From contig NC_087082.1 of the NCBI RefSeq assembly GCF_026151205.1, forward strand, positions 818,501-882,500: a DNA stretch of 64,000 bases, given 5' to 3'. A program made the translations under genes and the position numbers. The DNA is from Bolinopsis microptera. Taxonomy: Eukaryota; Ctenophora; Tentaculata; Lobata; Bolinopsidae. Every line of letters begins with the position of its first letter. Within the stretch, counting starts at the first letter, position 1. This document shows positions 1 through 10,639 of this stretch, one piece after another. The notes under the pieces are model-generated. The model was not told the DNA's origin. It saw only the letters and a list, made by a program, of their open reading frames with translations, and made no database searches.

Positions 1-1
1 G

Positions 2-1453
2 TATGGATATTACCCAAAAGCCAGTAAGACCGTCCTGATTGTGAAGAATAGCGAGGACCTAGATCTTGCGCAGAAAGTATTCTCAGGCACTGGTATTAAA
101 ATCGAGTCTGAAGGAGAACGCCATTTGGGTGCAGCAATTGGCAGCGAAGCTTTTCAGAACAAATATGTCTCAGATAAAGTCCATAAATGGTGTCAGGACA
201 TCAAGCTGTTGTCATCAATTGCTATTGAGGAGCCCCAAGCTGCTTTGACTGCATATACTAAGGGAATTTGTCACCGGTGGACGTTCATTCAGAGGACCAT
301 CCCGGGTATAAGTCACTTGTTTCAACCATTGGAGGATTGCATCAGAACAGATTTTATTCCAGCAATCTTGGGTAAGAACGTATCAGACTTGGACCGCTCC
401 ATATTTGCATTGCCAGTCAGACATGGTGGCCTAGGTATCTCCAACCCAGTTGAAAACTGCAATAGAGAATTCACAGCCTCAGTCACCATCACAAAAGACC
501 TCACAGACCTGATTATCAACCAGCAAAACACCCTTGAACATTACAACATGTCAATTCAAAATGACACTATAAAAAGTCTCAAGGCAATCAAGGAGAAACA
601 CTTATTTACGGTTAGCAAATCAATAGAGGACAGTGTAAGAGATCCCAACCTAAAGAGATCCCTCCAGTTCATCAAAGAGAAAGGTTCAGGATGTTGGCTT
701 ACTGCACTTCCATTGAAGAGATTTGGCTATTCCCTGAACAAGATTGAGTTCCGTGATGCTCTGTACTTGCGTTATGGTTGGGAGATCCCTAACACCCCAT
801 TTCACTGTGCTTGTGGAGATAGAAATAATGTGAATCACACACTTATATGCAAGAAAGGTGGCTATGTTTCTATGAGACACAACAACATCCGCGATCTAAA
901 TGCAGAGCTGCAGCGTGAAGTATGCAGAGATGTAGTGACTGAGCCAGCATTGATACCCCTTGATAATGAAGAAATTGTTGGTACCAATGCTGATAGAGCT
1001 GCACCTGATGTATCCTCACGAGGTCTCTGGAGCACATTTGAACGAACATTCTTTGATGTCTGTGTTACCCACCCCAACTCACCCACATATGACAAAAAAG
1101 ATATGGAACAGATCTATAAAGCTCATGAAATGAGGAAAATGAAAAAGTACAACAACAGAATCATCCAGGTGGAAAAAGGCACCTTTACTCCACTTATATA
1201 CTCAACAAATGGCGGATGGGGTCCACAAGCCACAAGATACCACAAGAGACTCGCTGAAAAACTATCCCAGAAGAGAGGAGAAGACTATGCGGCTATTATG
1301 TGTTACATGCGCACCAGGATTAGATTCTCAATCCTCAGGAGCACCCTGATAGCGGTCAGGGGTGAGAGAGGGAGACGGCAATCGTATACATTGCCAGTCA
1401 GTGTAACTTCGTTTAACTTGATACCTGCCACCATGGACTATGAATGTTTCTAG
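2..1453 (+). CDS. 3' part of a non-LTR retrotransposon polyprotein with restriction-like endonuclease
   Basis: The frame is open from the first bases of the window to a stop at 1451-1453, so the protein begins upstream. Counting from the Met at 41, residues 1-140 look like the region after a reverse transcriptase palm (ERHLGAAIG, ALPVRHGGLGISNP). A CCHC cluster follows (C256, C258, H266, C270). Next come APD at 321-323, FFDV at 337-340 and HE at 362-363, spaced like a PD-(D/E)xK restriction-like nuclease. This zinc cluster plus nuclease order is known from R2/R4/NeSL/Hero-type LINEs, which nick DNA and prime reverse transcription on it. The exact clade is not resolved. The visible frame has no breaks. 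Confidence 0.75.
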   Translation, partial: YGYYPKASKTVLIVKNSEDLDLAQKVFSGTGIKIESEGERHLGAAIGSEAFQNKYVSDKVHKWCQDIKLLSSIAIEEPQAALTAYTKGICHRWTFIQRTIPGISHLFQPLEDCIRTDFIPAILGKNVSDLDRSIFALPVRHGGLGISNPVENCNREFTASVTITKDLTDLIINQQNTLEHYNMSIQNDTIKSLKAIKEKHLFTVSKSIEDSVRDPNLKRSLQFIKEKGSGCWLTALPLKRFGYSLNKIEFRDALYLRYGWEIPNTPFHCACGDRNNVNHTLICKKGGYVSMRHNNIRDLNAELQREVCRDVVTEPALIPLDNEEIVGTNADRAAPDVSSRGLWSTFERTFFDVCVTHPNSPTYDKKDMEQIYKAHEMRKMKKYNNRIIQVEKGTFTPLIYSTNGGWGPQATRYHKRLAEKLSQKRGEDYAAIMCYMRTRIRFSILRSTLIAVRGERGRRQSYTLPVSVTSFNLIPATMDYECF

Positions 1454-1850
1454 ACACTATCCTTTTGATATTGAGATATTGGTATTTCAGATCACGTGTA
1501 CATCGTTCCTTTTTTTACGACACAGTAATTTATTGAATCAGTATTTTTATCTGTGCTCTGCGAATGCATCACATGAATCAGTTTTTTAATCTATTAACTT
1601 ATTACACATTTGTGCTCTGCTTTAGCATCACTTGACTATTTAAAAAAAATTGTTTGTTCAGGCCATGACCTTATAGTCAGCCAATTGGCCATTGCTATAT
1701 TATGTGTATATTGTTTGAATATTCATTACTATGATCATAAATAAATGTGTACACAGTTCAGTCAATATTTCATTAATCCCATTAATCAAGTGGTGATATC
1801 AAAAAAGTCATCATCTTTTAATATCTTATATACCTTAATCCATATTCAAT
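1454..1850 (+). other. Probable 3' UTR of the upstream LINE; AT-rich
   Basis: No coding signal is seen. An AATAAA lies at 1740-1745, about 290 bp past the stop codon, so this may be the transcript end of the preceding LINE. The 3' boundary of the element is not defined. Confidence 0.35.
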
Positions 1851-2516
1851 CTAATAACTAGCTCTAGAACTAAACAGAGTAGTTATATCTCTTCCTCTGT
1901 ATCCCCTCAGTGCAATATTAGTTGTCTTGCTTTTTGAGTGTTGTTTGCAATGCAAGTTCAGCTCAAACGTCAAATGTGAATCAGTGAGCAGGCATATCGG
2001 ACTAGACCAAGTTGTCTTGAACAGTGAGTACACTAAGGCATCCACAAAGGCATCCACAAATTCTTCCCTCATGTTGTGACTGATTTGCGTAGAGAGCTTG
2101 GATTTTGAAGAGGATGAGTGGGGGAAGTTATATTTGGTGAGAAGATTGGAGATGTTGGTGTACCAAGGAAGGCCCAGCATAATCTGCTCGTGAAATGCAG
2201 CGGAGAGAAGTTCATTTTCAGAGCTTTCAAGGCGACTATAGAAATCTATTGCAAGTTTGCAGGCTTCAAAGAAGAGGGGGTGGCGCCCACTTTCGCCCCA
2301 GCAGCCTATATTTGATGCTTTAGAATGGACAGACAAGGACCACTTGATAAACTTTAGGTGGAATCTTTCATAGTGGTCTTGTGAGATGTTCTTGAGATTA
2401 TGCTGGGGGTTGGCTTTGCTATCTGTTTTAGGGAGGTATATCATGGTTTTTGAGTGGGGACACAAGATTTGGCAGCCATAGAGCAGGATCGGTTTAATTA
2501 GAGAATAAAGAGTCAA
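1851..2516 (-). pseudogene. Fragment of a LINE reverse transcriptase C-terminus
   Basis: The 221-residue frame begins in the region after the RT palm (SLIKPILLYGCQIL) and continues with FHLKFIKWSLSVHSKASN and a GCWGESGRHPLFF block, typical of the C-terminal third of LINE ORF2 proteins. No endonuclease or catalytic RT motif lies upstream on the minus strand, so this is a severely truncated copy. Reading from 2530 in a neighbouring frame adds a few more plausible residues, which suggests a frameshift at the upstream edge. The family was not determined. Confidence 0.55.
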
Positions 2517-3660
2517 ATAGAATGTTTAGGGAACGGTGAGAGAGGGCATCTTTAACGATAAATTGCTACAGAGGGTACATTGTGCAATGTATATGATGCT
2601 GTTGCTTTTGCAATTGAGTCTGTAATCCAAAATCTTTATATACATATATTAGATCTATATATTTCACCTCTATTGATTTCAAAGTTGCCGAAGGGAGTTT
2701 ATATGGGCGAGCATGAGACACTATGGGCATCCTGAGAAGTATGTCAGAATCAGTCAGGCATTCTTTAATGGAACTATAATAAGTGCTTTTAGGGTCAATC
2801 ACGATGGTGGATTTTTTTTGTTGAAATTAACAATTTAAACAATATACACATAATATAGCAATGACCCTATATAAAATCAACCCTTTAAGAATTCAAAAAA
2901 TTCCCTTAACAATTAAAATTACCCTTGGCCTTGTGGCTCCAAGTTAAGATCTAGACTGTTTATATCAACAATGTTGGTTCCACCAATGTTGGTTCCACCA
3001 TCACGATGGTGGATTGACAGATTGGTTTCTGTTAACTCGGCACACGTTGCGTCTTACGATTCAGGAAAAAAAGCGGCCCCTATGATCAGTATCTACAAAA
3101 CTGCTGTTATACGGATAGGAGCTGAAGCCTGGAACTCGACAAAGCAGAGGCCCCTTTTTGAGGTTATCCATCTGACCTCCCTTAAAAGAATTTGAAGATT
3201 AAATGGTTCAACCATGTCTTCAATGTTCTCAGGCTTGCAGGTGTTCAGTCTATTGAAACTTTCATCGGTTGTGCTAGACTGAAGTGTAACTAACACTTAC
3301 CTGCTGACTAGATATGGCGGAATGAAAGGATGAATGCCACCCAGTAATACTGACATAATGACACTGACATAATAATACTGACATATAAGCATGAAACTTG
3401 GAAAGGGGACAAGAGTTGATACACGTTACATACGAAAAGAGGTATACAACGTGTATCAAGTCGATCTTCGAGATTTTTCTAAAAGGGCTCCCAACAGTTG
3501 AAACTAGATTGAATCGATGTATTTTCGAACGCTGATTCCGAATCACCCTAGGTGACATATCGTTAAAATGCTTCCATTGCGAGATATCTGTCTCGATCAC
3601 GTGATATGACCATATAATGAAATTTGTATAATTTCTCAAAAAAAACAATTGTAGGTTTAC
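2517..3660. other. No gene recognised
   Basis: Short open frames here match no family I recognise. A 15-bp unit (ATGTTGGTTCCACCA) occurs twice in tandem from about 2970. The rest is AT-rich unique-looking sequence. Confidence 0.5.
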
Positions 3661-3688
3661 AACTTGACATACGTTGCATGCCACTTTT

Positions 3689-3849
3689 CGCGCGCGAAGC
3701 GCGCGCCGCCGAAGGCGGAAAAATATATTATCTCTGATATTGGGATACGAAACATGTATCAATTTACAACTAACCAGGACGTTGTCATACGTTGTATGAC
3801 CCGCCGCGCACGAAGTGCGCGGCTCCCCCTGTATCGTCGAAGACGATAC
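3689..3849. repeat. Cluster of four hairpins with GAA loops
   Basis: Four perfect inverted repeats each close on the triloop GAA: 3689-3705 (7-bp stem), 3706-3718 (5 bp, directly abutting the first), 3803-3823 (9 bp) and 3831-3849 (8 bp). The stems differ in sequence but the loop is constant, so the loop rather than one repeat unit is conserved. A repeated AACCAGGAC word lies near 3774 and 3903. This may be part of an unrecognised nonautonomous element. Confidence 0.7.
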
Positions 3850-4106
3850 TATAGTGAAGCGATACTATAGTGAAGCGACAGTGGGGGTCACCACGTGATA
3901 CAACCAGGACGCGCGCCGAGTTGGACTCGTCGACGGTCCTGATATTTGGAACAAATATTTTACAAATATTTTACGAGTATCACCCGTTTAGAAAACAACA
4001 ATAGGAGCAAAACTTTAACGATATAGGAGCAAAATAGTTTGTATTGAAATTGGAGGACTTCGCCCCTTCGCTGCGCCGCGCAAGCTAGCATTCTTGCTTC
4101 GCATCG

Positions 4107-4135
4107 ATCGTTGCTCTGATTCGCAGAGCAACGAT
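4107..4135. repeat. 12-bp-stem hairpin
   Basis: ATCGTTGCTCTG at 4107-4118 pairs perfectly with its reverse complement at 4124-4135 across a 5-nt loop. It lies in otherwise AT-rich noncoding DNA near the GAA-loop cluster. Confidence 0.7.
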
Positions 4136-4311
4136 TTGAAAGGGTTGACATCGTTAATCAAGTATTGGAATTATAAAATGGTACGCTATTCCAATCCCTC
4201 CACAAAAAGTTGTTTCATTTCACATTTAGCAGCTAGCTAGTCTCATGTCAGAAAACTTGAAAGCAATTAACGTAATTTAAATAAATAAATTCACCTTGCT
4301 CTAAGTTCTAA

Positions 4312-5020
4312 CCAGAGCCCTTTCGCTTATACGCGCTTCACGCTTGCAGTAGCGCCGTAGTCACGCAGTACGCGTAGACACATAGCTAGAGCTATGTGAA
4401 AAATTCTCCCGAAAGTGGTGATTCAAAAAAATAGCGTCAAGCATGTGTTTAAATATTTTTGATGCGGTAAACCTTGGTCTTTTATTTTATTTTTTGATTT
4501 TCAATTTTGCAAAAAACCTTTTTTAACATTCAAGCCTATCGGCTAAATATTTTTCGCGCGGCGCTCTTTTCAAGCCACAATCTCAAATCTGGGCTGTACT
4601 AATTATTTCGTTAAAAAATCAAGTCACCGATTAATAAGCTGCGTAAAATATTTAAAAGGAATTTTAATTGCTTTATAACGTGTGTTAATGGTTAAGTAAA
4701 AAGCGCGCACAAAAGCTTTTGCTTTTGCTTTTCATGGAAAAAGATCAGTGTGCAACAACGTTAATTTAAAATATTTAAACTCGTATCGGCCGTTAAATTA
4801 ATATTAAAGCAATCAATCAATAATTTGATATTTAAAAAGCAAGTGCATTATATTATGTGCAGGGTTGAGAAAATACAAATTTAAGTTTATTTGATTATTT
4901 AAATAATTCTTCTCGCAGATACATGTACACCACTGGATTCACATAGCCATGTGTCTACGTGATTTGTTTCTTCGGCGGTCGCGCGCTACTGCAATTAGCG
5001 AGAGGGCTCCATGGTTGCTC
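4312..5020. mobile_element. MITE-like element with imperfect terminal inverted repeats
   Basis: The left end (about 4312-4402) and right end (about 4940-5015) match as imperfect inverted repeats. Shared blocks in inverted order include an AGAGCCCTTTCGCT-like block, TGCAGTAGCGC, CGTAGACACAT and GCTATGTGAA. The interior is AT-rich and has no transposase frame. The outer limits and any target duplication could not be fixed by eye. Confidence 0.45.
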
Positions 5021-5129
5021 TATCCAGAGCCCTTGCGCTTGCAGTAGTAAGTTGTTGTGAAACTTGTATGTTGTTGTCATGAAAATCTCGCGAGCTCATG
5101 GTTAGAACAAACTAATAATAACTGTATGA

Positions 5130-5212
5130 TAGGCTGTATAAATATAATATATATATAGGCTGTATAAAATATATATAGGCTGTATAAATATATATAGGCT
5201 GTATAAAATGTA
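5130..5212. repeat. Short tandem repeat around TAGGCTGTATAAA
   Basis: The word GGCTGTATAAA occurs four times, separated by runs of TA. This is an ordinary AT-rich minisatellite just outside the left end of the Copia element. Confidence 0.7.
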
Positions 5213-5315
5213 TCTAGGTAAAATTCATTGTAAGAAGTCGAATTTGACAGCAAATCGAAATTTGAATGCGTTTGATTTACCATTGAACAAAAATGTTTAA
5301 AATTGTATTTCAGCA

Positions 5316-5320
5316 TTTAC
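5316..5320. other. Target site duplication of the Copia element (left copy)
   Basis: TTTAC precedes the left LTR and recurs at 24336-24340 directly after the right LTR. A 5-bp duplication is usual for Copia integrases and ties the two LTRs, 19 kb apart, to one insertion. Confidence 0.9.
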
Positions 5321-5630
5321 TGTTTGTAGGTAATAAGCAATGAAACCCAGTAATCGTATAACCAAGCTGAAATGATCTATATCAATGTATAGTAAATAAT
5401 ACCTTTAGTCAATCTGAATAACTCACAATACTTCTATAAAGAGTAAAAAGGGATAAACCCATAAACACTTGACGGAGAGAAAGTAACTCACCAAGAAAGC
5501 TCCGTCAAGGATCGTAAGCTCTAGTAGGTCTCTAGAGTCTGTCATATAAAACAACCATGCTTAAGGAAAACATGGGGTTACATAAAGATATATCCTAATA
5601 TAGGAAATCTAGAGAAAAGGATATATGACA
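5321..5630 (-). repeat. Copia 3' LTR
   Basis: 310 bp, starting TGTTTGTAGG and ending ATATATGACA on the + strand, with TG...CA ends on either strand. No difference from the 24026-24335 copy was found by eye. On the minus strand, an AGGCGGGATAT stretch abuts its start and is the best candidate polypurine tract. That stretch sits in a 15-bp tandem duplication (5630-5660). Confidence 0.92.
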
Positions 5631-6231
5631 ATATCCCGCCTAACAATATCCCGCCTAACAAAGCAGAAAACTAGAAACGATTAAATCACCCAGAGGAAAG
5701 ACAAAGCATTCTTGCTTGATTAAAATATTAAAATGAGATACTCAATATCTCTCACTATAAACTCTAACAAATATAAAAGCATTATTAAAAATACACTCTC
5801 ATAATATTATCAAATAAGTAGAATAAAAAACCCCGCAAATTATAAGTTCATCAAATATAATAAATAAATCTCAAGTAGTCACCAATGCCAATTAAAACAC
5901 AGCATCTCTTACAATAAATGTCTTTTACAATACAATACAAAAGTCCATGGCCAATTCAGTTTTGAAGATAGCAGAGTAGAAGAGTAGAGAGAATCATCCA
6001 CCAGAAGCATACACAAAGAAAACTTACAGCAGGAGAGAAGAGCAAGACACTTCAGCCATCATACACACCAGATGACTCACTTCAGATCATCGGGCACCTT
6101 AAACAAGCCCAACTGTCCAATAAGAAGGTTAACTCAAGTTTTTTTTTCTGGGAAAGACAACACCCTCTCTACTCAACACGCCAACAGTCAGAACACCGGT
6201 TTAGAATAGGACCAGGCATAACCAGGAAGAA
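5631..6231 (-). other. Copia 3' noncoding region
   Basis: AT-rich sequence between the pol stop codon and the 3' LTR. No further frame is seen. It starts, next to the LTR, with a duplicated AATATCCCGCCTAAC unit. Confidence 0.6.
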
Positions 6232-9200
6232 TTAGTGTTGAATAGGATGAATATTCAGCTTCCCAGTCTGAATAACAGCCAGTAAATTTTCCACTGGATC
6301 TTTATTCTTTGGACTTTTGGTAAGACAGTCAGCTAGTTGCTGAGGATCAGGAATCCATACAACCTTGTTTATCTCCTCATCGTCTATAATCTTTCTGAGA
6401 TATGCAACTTGTACTCTCATCTTTAAGTCAACAGATGGATTAGTAGAGTAGATGTTCTCTTTTACAGATAAATTGTCAGTTAAACCAATGATAGGAACAG
6501 TGTCTTTTGTCTTATTTTGAGATAGACATAGAGCGGTGATGATAGTCTCTCGTATCAGATAAGCTTCATCCAAACATTCACCAAGAGCCATGGCTTCTGC
6601 ATAACTGATGGTCTTGGTAACTTTTTTGATCTTTCTTGAGCACCATGATAAAATTCCTGCACTGTCTCCACTAACGAGAAATATAGCGTGCCCGCGTGCA
6701 CTTGATGTCCTACCAGGGAGCATATTAAGCGAAGCATCAGCATAAGCATAGATCTTTAATTGAGAGATGTCTTTAGACAAGGATGGAAGCATTATGGTTA
6801 CCGTTTGCTTCTTTAATTTCTTGACAATAGCATTTAGATTTATTAAATCAGAAACTCTAGGCTTTGCTGCTTTCATACTGCTCTCGAGGACTTTGTAGCG
6901 TAGGTCAGGGCGGCTTTGAGATGTTATCCACTGAAGCTTGCCTAGTAGTTGTTGAAACTCAGTCTTCTCAAGATCGCTCAGTTCATAATCAGGTTGGTTT
7001 CTCCTTCCTGAGCTTATACTTACAGGGCTAATTTTAGTTTCTTGGTAATCTATTTGATCAATAGTCACGGTATTATTAGATACAGCAGATTGTTTTATGT
7101 TCCAACCAACATAGGTGAAGTCACCGTACTCCTCTGTTCCAATCTGAAACTTCTCTTTCAATCTCCTTAAAACTTTTTCATGGAAGTCCTTATTTCCCGC
7201 CGCTAAGAAATCGTCCACATGCACATTTAGGAAACCCGAGAATTCTTCATTGGGTTGGTACACAAAAACTGACTTGTCAAGTGGCATCTGAACACAACCA
7301 TAAAGAATAAGCTCTTCTTTCACCGTCATATACCATGCCCTGGCAGCATCATTTAGGCCATATACAGGCTTCTTGAGTCTCCAAACCATGTTGTTATCAG
7401 TTCTCTTCTCCTTTGGGGGTTTAACCAATATCAACCTATCCAAAGGCTTGGACTGCAAAAAGGCAGCACGTACGTCAATGCACAATAGTTTGTACTCAAA
7501 CATGTTAGCTAGCATGATGAATGTTCTTGTGACACATTTACCAGCTGTAGGTGAGTCAGCTACCTGAGGATTGGACTCCTGGAATCCTCTTATCACAAGG
7601 CGAGCTTTGGTGCATAAACCCTCTGGTTTCTCCTTTTGATTTATAACCCAACGACATGATAACACTTCTTGATTTGGAAATTTTCTTTTATCAACTTCTT
7701 CGTAGACGTCGAACTTCTGCCATTGTTGCATTTCCTTTTCCATTGCAATTTCTTCTTCGTTGGATGATGGTCTAGCTATGTTTAACCAAATCTTTTCGTC
7801 TCCAATTGCATCAGCAAATAATCCTGCATCATCATTTTTAGCAGGCATCTCTTTGGTTCGTAACCATTCGACCAATTCTAGGTCAACAATGAAGCGTTCA
7901 CCTGAATTGTTGACAACTTTCCATCGTTCACCTGCCAGTCCTTCTTTTTCAATTAGGCTGCATGACACCCATGTGTTGAATTCAATGTTCTTAATGTAGA
8001 TGACATCTCCTCTTGTCATTTGAGTCGATGAGCGTGATCTAAGTCTGGAAGATATTCCATTGTCCTTTTCCTCATCTATGGAATCCTCAGCATCAAAGAA
8101 TTCCTCTGTGTTGACTGGTTCCTCGACTGTTGCTTCTATCTCCATAGACTCAGGCTGTATTTCTGGTGTCTCATTTTGCACATTTTCTTTCTCTGCGTCA
8201 ACTTCGATGTTGTTATGCTCTGTGCTTGCAGCAGTGTCTTCTGTTACCTGTTCTAATGGAGGAATGACTGGTCTAGGTTCATCATCATCAGAATCACTTT
8301 CGGTGTTATCAGGGATTGTCTGTTTCTCAGGACTCTTATTAGTCTGTTCAATTTCTTCTGCTTGTGTCTGATCTGGTGAGTTCATCTGTTTTTCAGCAGT
8401 TTGCTTTAAGATTAGCTTACAAGGATGGACTTTTATTAAGGTTCTGGCTCCTGTTTTGACCAATACCTGCGCTCCATCTTGTCCAAGTACTTTTCCTGGT
8501 CCTTGCCATTGTTTTAAGTCTCTCTTCTTGTAATATACAATATCCCCACTGAAGAACCTTTGGTGTGTTCCAGCATAAACTCGTCCTCTCATAGCACGAG
8601 CAACTCTTTCTGCATTCTCTGCTTTGATGTAAGCTTCTCTAGACATTCTCAAGCTGTTTAGGTGATTTGCAACAGTTTGACTGGATGTGTACGATGACAT
8701 TGCTGGTAATTTATTGGTACTATTTCCTGGAATGTTTGGATTCTTCCCAAAGACTAACTGGTACGGTGAGAAACCTAGTACGCTAATAAGAGAATTTTTA
8801 GCGTGTATAGCCCACATAAGAGCAATTTCAATCTTGCATTTAACATCCTCCATTACCTTTTGAGTCATGTGACCAATCAAGTCATTGTGACGTTCGCAAA
8901 TACCGTTCTGGAATGGTGCTTCTGAAGCAGTGTCTTTGTGTAGTATGTTGAAAGCTGCAAACATTGACTGCCATTTGTCATTGACAAATTCTCCGCCGTT
9001 GTCTGTAAGAATCTTTTCCGGTGGCCCGAGTACTGAAATCCAGCATTCAAAAAGTTTCTCCATCACCTCATCTGAGTCTTTGCTCATCAGGACGTGTGCA
9101 GATGAGAAACGGGTTACATAGTCACAGCAATGAAGGATCCACGTTCCATTTATCTTCTTGAGATCCATGGTTACTAATTCATTGAATTGGTATGCAAGAG

Positions 9201-10149
9201 GTAAGGCAACTGTGGGTCTTGGATGAGCACGTTTATGTTTAAGGCAGTAGTCACAAGAGGTATCTAAAACTATCAGCTCTCTCTCAACTTCTTTATTGGA
9301 CATATCTGCATTCTTCAGAAGTTTAATTACTCTCCCTGAACCTGCATGTGCAAAGCGCTTATGAAGTTTAAGGGCTTTCTTCTTAGCTTCAAGTAAGCCT
9401 GTATGATCTTCATTGGCAATCATAATCTCACAAGTGACATTGTTGACATAGGATGGGTCTCTCTCTTTTGCTAGTGGTAAGGCATAATGTCCTGTACTTG
9501 TTGTTGTTAAGGAGAATGAATTACCATCAATCTTAGCTTCATCGGTCTCAAAATCAATATTCATTCCTAAAGCTTTCATAGTCTGTAGTGATATGAGGAG
9601 GGGAATATCCGTGGCTACCACATCTACCTCTAATCTGATGTCACGTTTGCATATTGTCACTGGGATAAGAACTCTCTTTGATGCTCTCATAGTGCCGACC
9701 CCAAACCTGAACATGGTGTCGGAAGGGTATTCAGTCACTTGTTCTCTAACCTTTTCAGGGAGTGAGTCTAGGTAAATAGTGTACCATTCTGTGCCACATA
9801 CGGTACGACTGGCTCCGCAATCAAGAACTGCTTGATTGATTGTTTCGTCAACTAAAAGTATAGTCTCAATCTCGCTTCCAATATTAGATTGGAAGAATAT
9901 AGGTATCCCACTTACATCAGATGAGCTCTGTTGGCTCTCATAAAACTGATCATCATAGCTAGCTTCTTCAGAACATAAATACTTATTATAGCCTCTGCTA
10001 TTGTTGTTAGATCTGCTATTGTTGGATCTGCTATTATTGTTGGATCTGTTGTTGGATCCAGTCATTCTTTGCCGCAATTCACGTACATGAGGGCAGTCTC
10101 TAATCATATGGTTCAGGTCACCACATCCATAACACATATTCACATCCAT
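6232..10149 (-). CDS. pol: Copia pol polyprotein (zinc knuckle, protease, integrase, RT, RNase H)
   Basis: A 1305-residue unbroken frame. In order: a CX2CX4HX4C nucleic-acid-binding knuckle (C6, C9, H14, C19); an Asn/Ser/Arg-rich linker (about 30-55); an aspartic protease with active site D110-C-G-A; an integrase with an HHCC zinc domain (about 262-310) and DDE residues in VTMDLK, LTDNGGEF and ICERHN; an acidic linker; a Ty1-type reverse transcriptase with catalytic VHVDDFL; and RNase H with YADASLN, AEAMALGE and LTDNLSV. The integrase-before-RT order defines Copia. Protease has Cys where Ser or Thr is usual. The annotated Met is only the first in the surviving frame: upstream sequence was displaced by LINE C, so gag and pol were probably one frame. 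Confidence 0.93.
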   Translation of the reverse strand: MDVNMCYGCGDLNHMIRDCPHVRELRQRMTGSNNRSNNNSRSNNSRSNNNSRGYNKYLCSEEASYDDQFYESQQSSSDVSGIPIFFQSNIGSEIETILLVDETINQAVLDCGASRTVCGTEWYTIYLDSLPEKVREQVTEYPSDTMFRFGVGTMRASKRVLIPVTICKRDIRLEVDVVATDIPLLISLQTMKALGMNIDFETDEAKIDGNSFSLTTTSTGHYALPLAKERDPSYVNNVTCEIMIANEDHTGLLEAKKKALKLHKRFAHAGSGRVIKLLKNADMSNKEVERELIVLDTSCDYCLKHKRAHPRPTVALPLAYQFNELVTMDLKKINGTWILHCCDYVTRFSSAHVLMSKDSDEVMEKLFECWISVLGPPEKILTDNGGEFVNDKWQSMFAAFNILHKDTASEAPFQNGICERHNDLIGHMTQKVMEDVKCKIEIALMWAIHAKNSLISVLGFSPYQLVFGKNPNIPGNSTNKLPAMSSYTSSQTVANHLNSLRMSREAYIKAENAERVARAMRGRVYAGTHQRFFSGDIVYYKKRDLKQWQGPGKVLGQDGAQVLVKTGARTLIKVHPCKLILKQTAEKQMNSPDQTQAEEIEQTNKSPEKQTIPDNTESDSDDDEPRPVIPPLEQVTEDTAASTEHNNIEVDAEKENVQNETPEIQPESMEIEATVEEPVNTEEFFDAEDSIDEEKDNGISSRLRSRSSTQMTRGDVIYIKNIEFNTWVSCSLIEKEGLAGERWKVVNNSGERFIVDLELVEWLRTKEMPAKNDDAGLFADAIGDEKIWLNIARPSSNEEEIAMEKEMQQWQKFDVYEEVDKRKFPNQEVLSCRWVINQKEKPEGLCTKARLVIRGFQESNPQVADSPTAGKCVTRTFIMLANMFEYKLLCIDVRAAFLQSKPLDRLILVKPPKEKRTDNNMVWRLKKPVYGLNDAARAWYMTVKEELILYGCVQMPLDKSVFVYQPNEEFSGFLNVHVDDFLAAGNKDFHEKVLRRLKEKFQIGTEEYGDFTYVGWNIKQSAVSNNTVTIDQIDYQETKISPVSISSGRRNQPDYELSDLEKTEFQQLLGKLQWITSQSRPDLRYKVLESSMKAAKPRVSDLINLNAIVKKLKKQTVTIMLPSLSKDISQLKIYAYADASLNMLPGRTSSARGHAIFLVSGDSAGILSWCSRKIKKVTKTISYAEAMALGECLDEAYLIRETIITALCLSQNKTKDTVPIIGLTDNLSVKENIYSTNPSVDLKMRVQVAYLRKIIDDEEINKVVWIPDPQQLADCLTKSPKNKDPVENLLAVIQTGKLNIHPIQH

Positions 10150-10155
10150 AACACT
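10123..10155. repeat. Direct repeat at the Copia pol/LINE C junction
   Basis: ACATCCATAACAC occurs twice, separated by a few bases, exactly where Copia sequence meets LINE C. It may be filler or a local duplication from the insertion. No matching copy was found at the other LINE C end, so it is not a proven target duplication. Confidence 0.5.
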
Positions 10156-10487
10156 AGACTACTCTTATACTGGTGATTCAGACCCACCCCTATCCCCCAC
10201 AATCCCAGCACCCCTTGCCTCAGCCATAGACGCAGTTACATCAAAGTGCAGACTGACCCATAAGCCCAACTCCATCCTAATAAACTACTACCCTCCCTCA
10301 GTTGATACCACCACTAGTAGCAAGCTCCCTTTTCACTCTGACGATGAGTCTGAGATTATTGCTAACTCAGAAATTGCTACTATCAGCATAGGCGACGTCA
10401 GGAAGGTGTGCTTTAAGTGCATCTATGAGACCGGAAACGAAGCCTCAACTGAGTATGTTCGGCAACTTGGTCGTTTAGCTCCGGACA

Positions 10488-10636
10488 GTCTATGCAACGT
10501 CTATGCAACGTCCATGCAACAACAAAAGAACCGTCTATGCAACGTCTATGCAACGTCCCTGCACAATGAACACTCTATGCACACTCCCTGCACGGTCAGT
10601 CTATGCAACGTCTATGCAACGTCTATGCAACGTCTA
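10488..10636 (+). repeat. Minisatellite (TCTATGCAACG) inside LINE C ORF1
   Basis: The 11-bp word TCTATGCAACG and close variants recur about nine times. In the ORF1 frame they read LCNVYATSMQ repeatedly. LINE A has no equivalent at this position, so the array grew or was acquired in this lineage. Confidence 0.8.
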
Positions 10637-10639
10637 TGA

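Noticed and set aside
2118-2315. Small + frame over the LINE fragment
   Set aside because: Antisense shadow of the RT C-terminal fragment at 1851-2516.
3274-3762. 162-residue minus-strand frame
   Set aside because: No recognisable domain, and it runs through the GAA-loop hairpin cluster.
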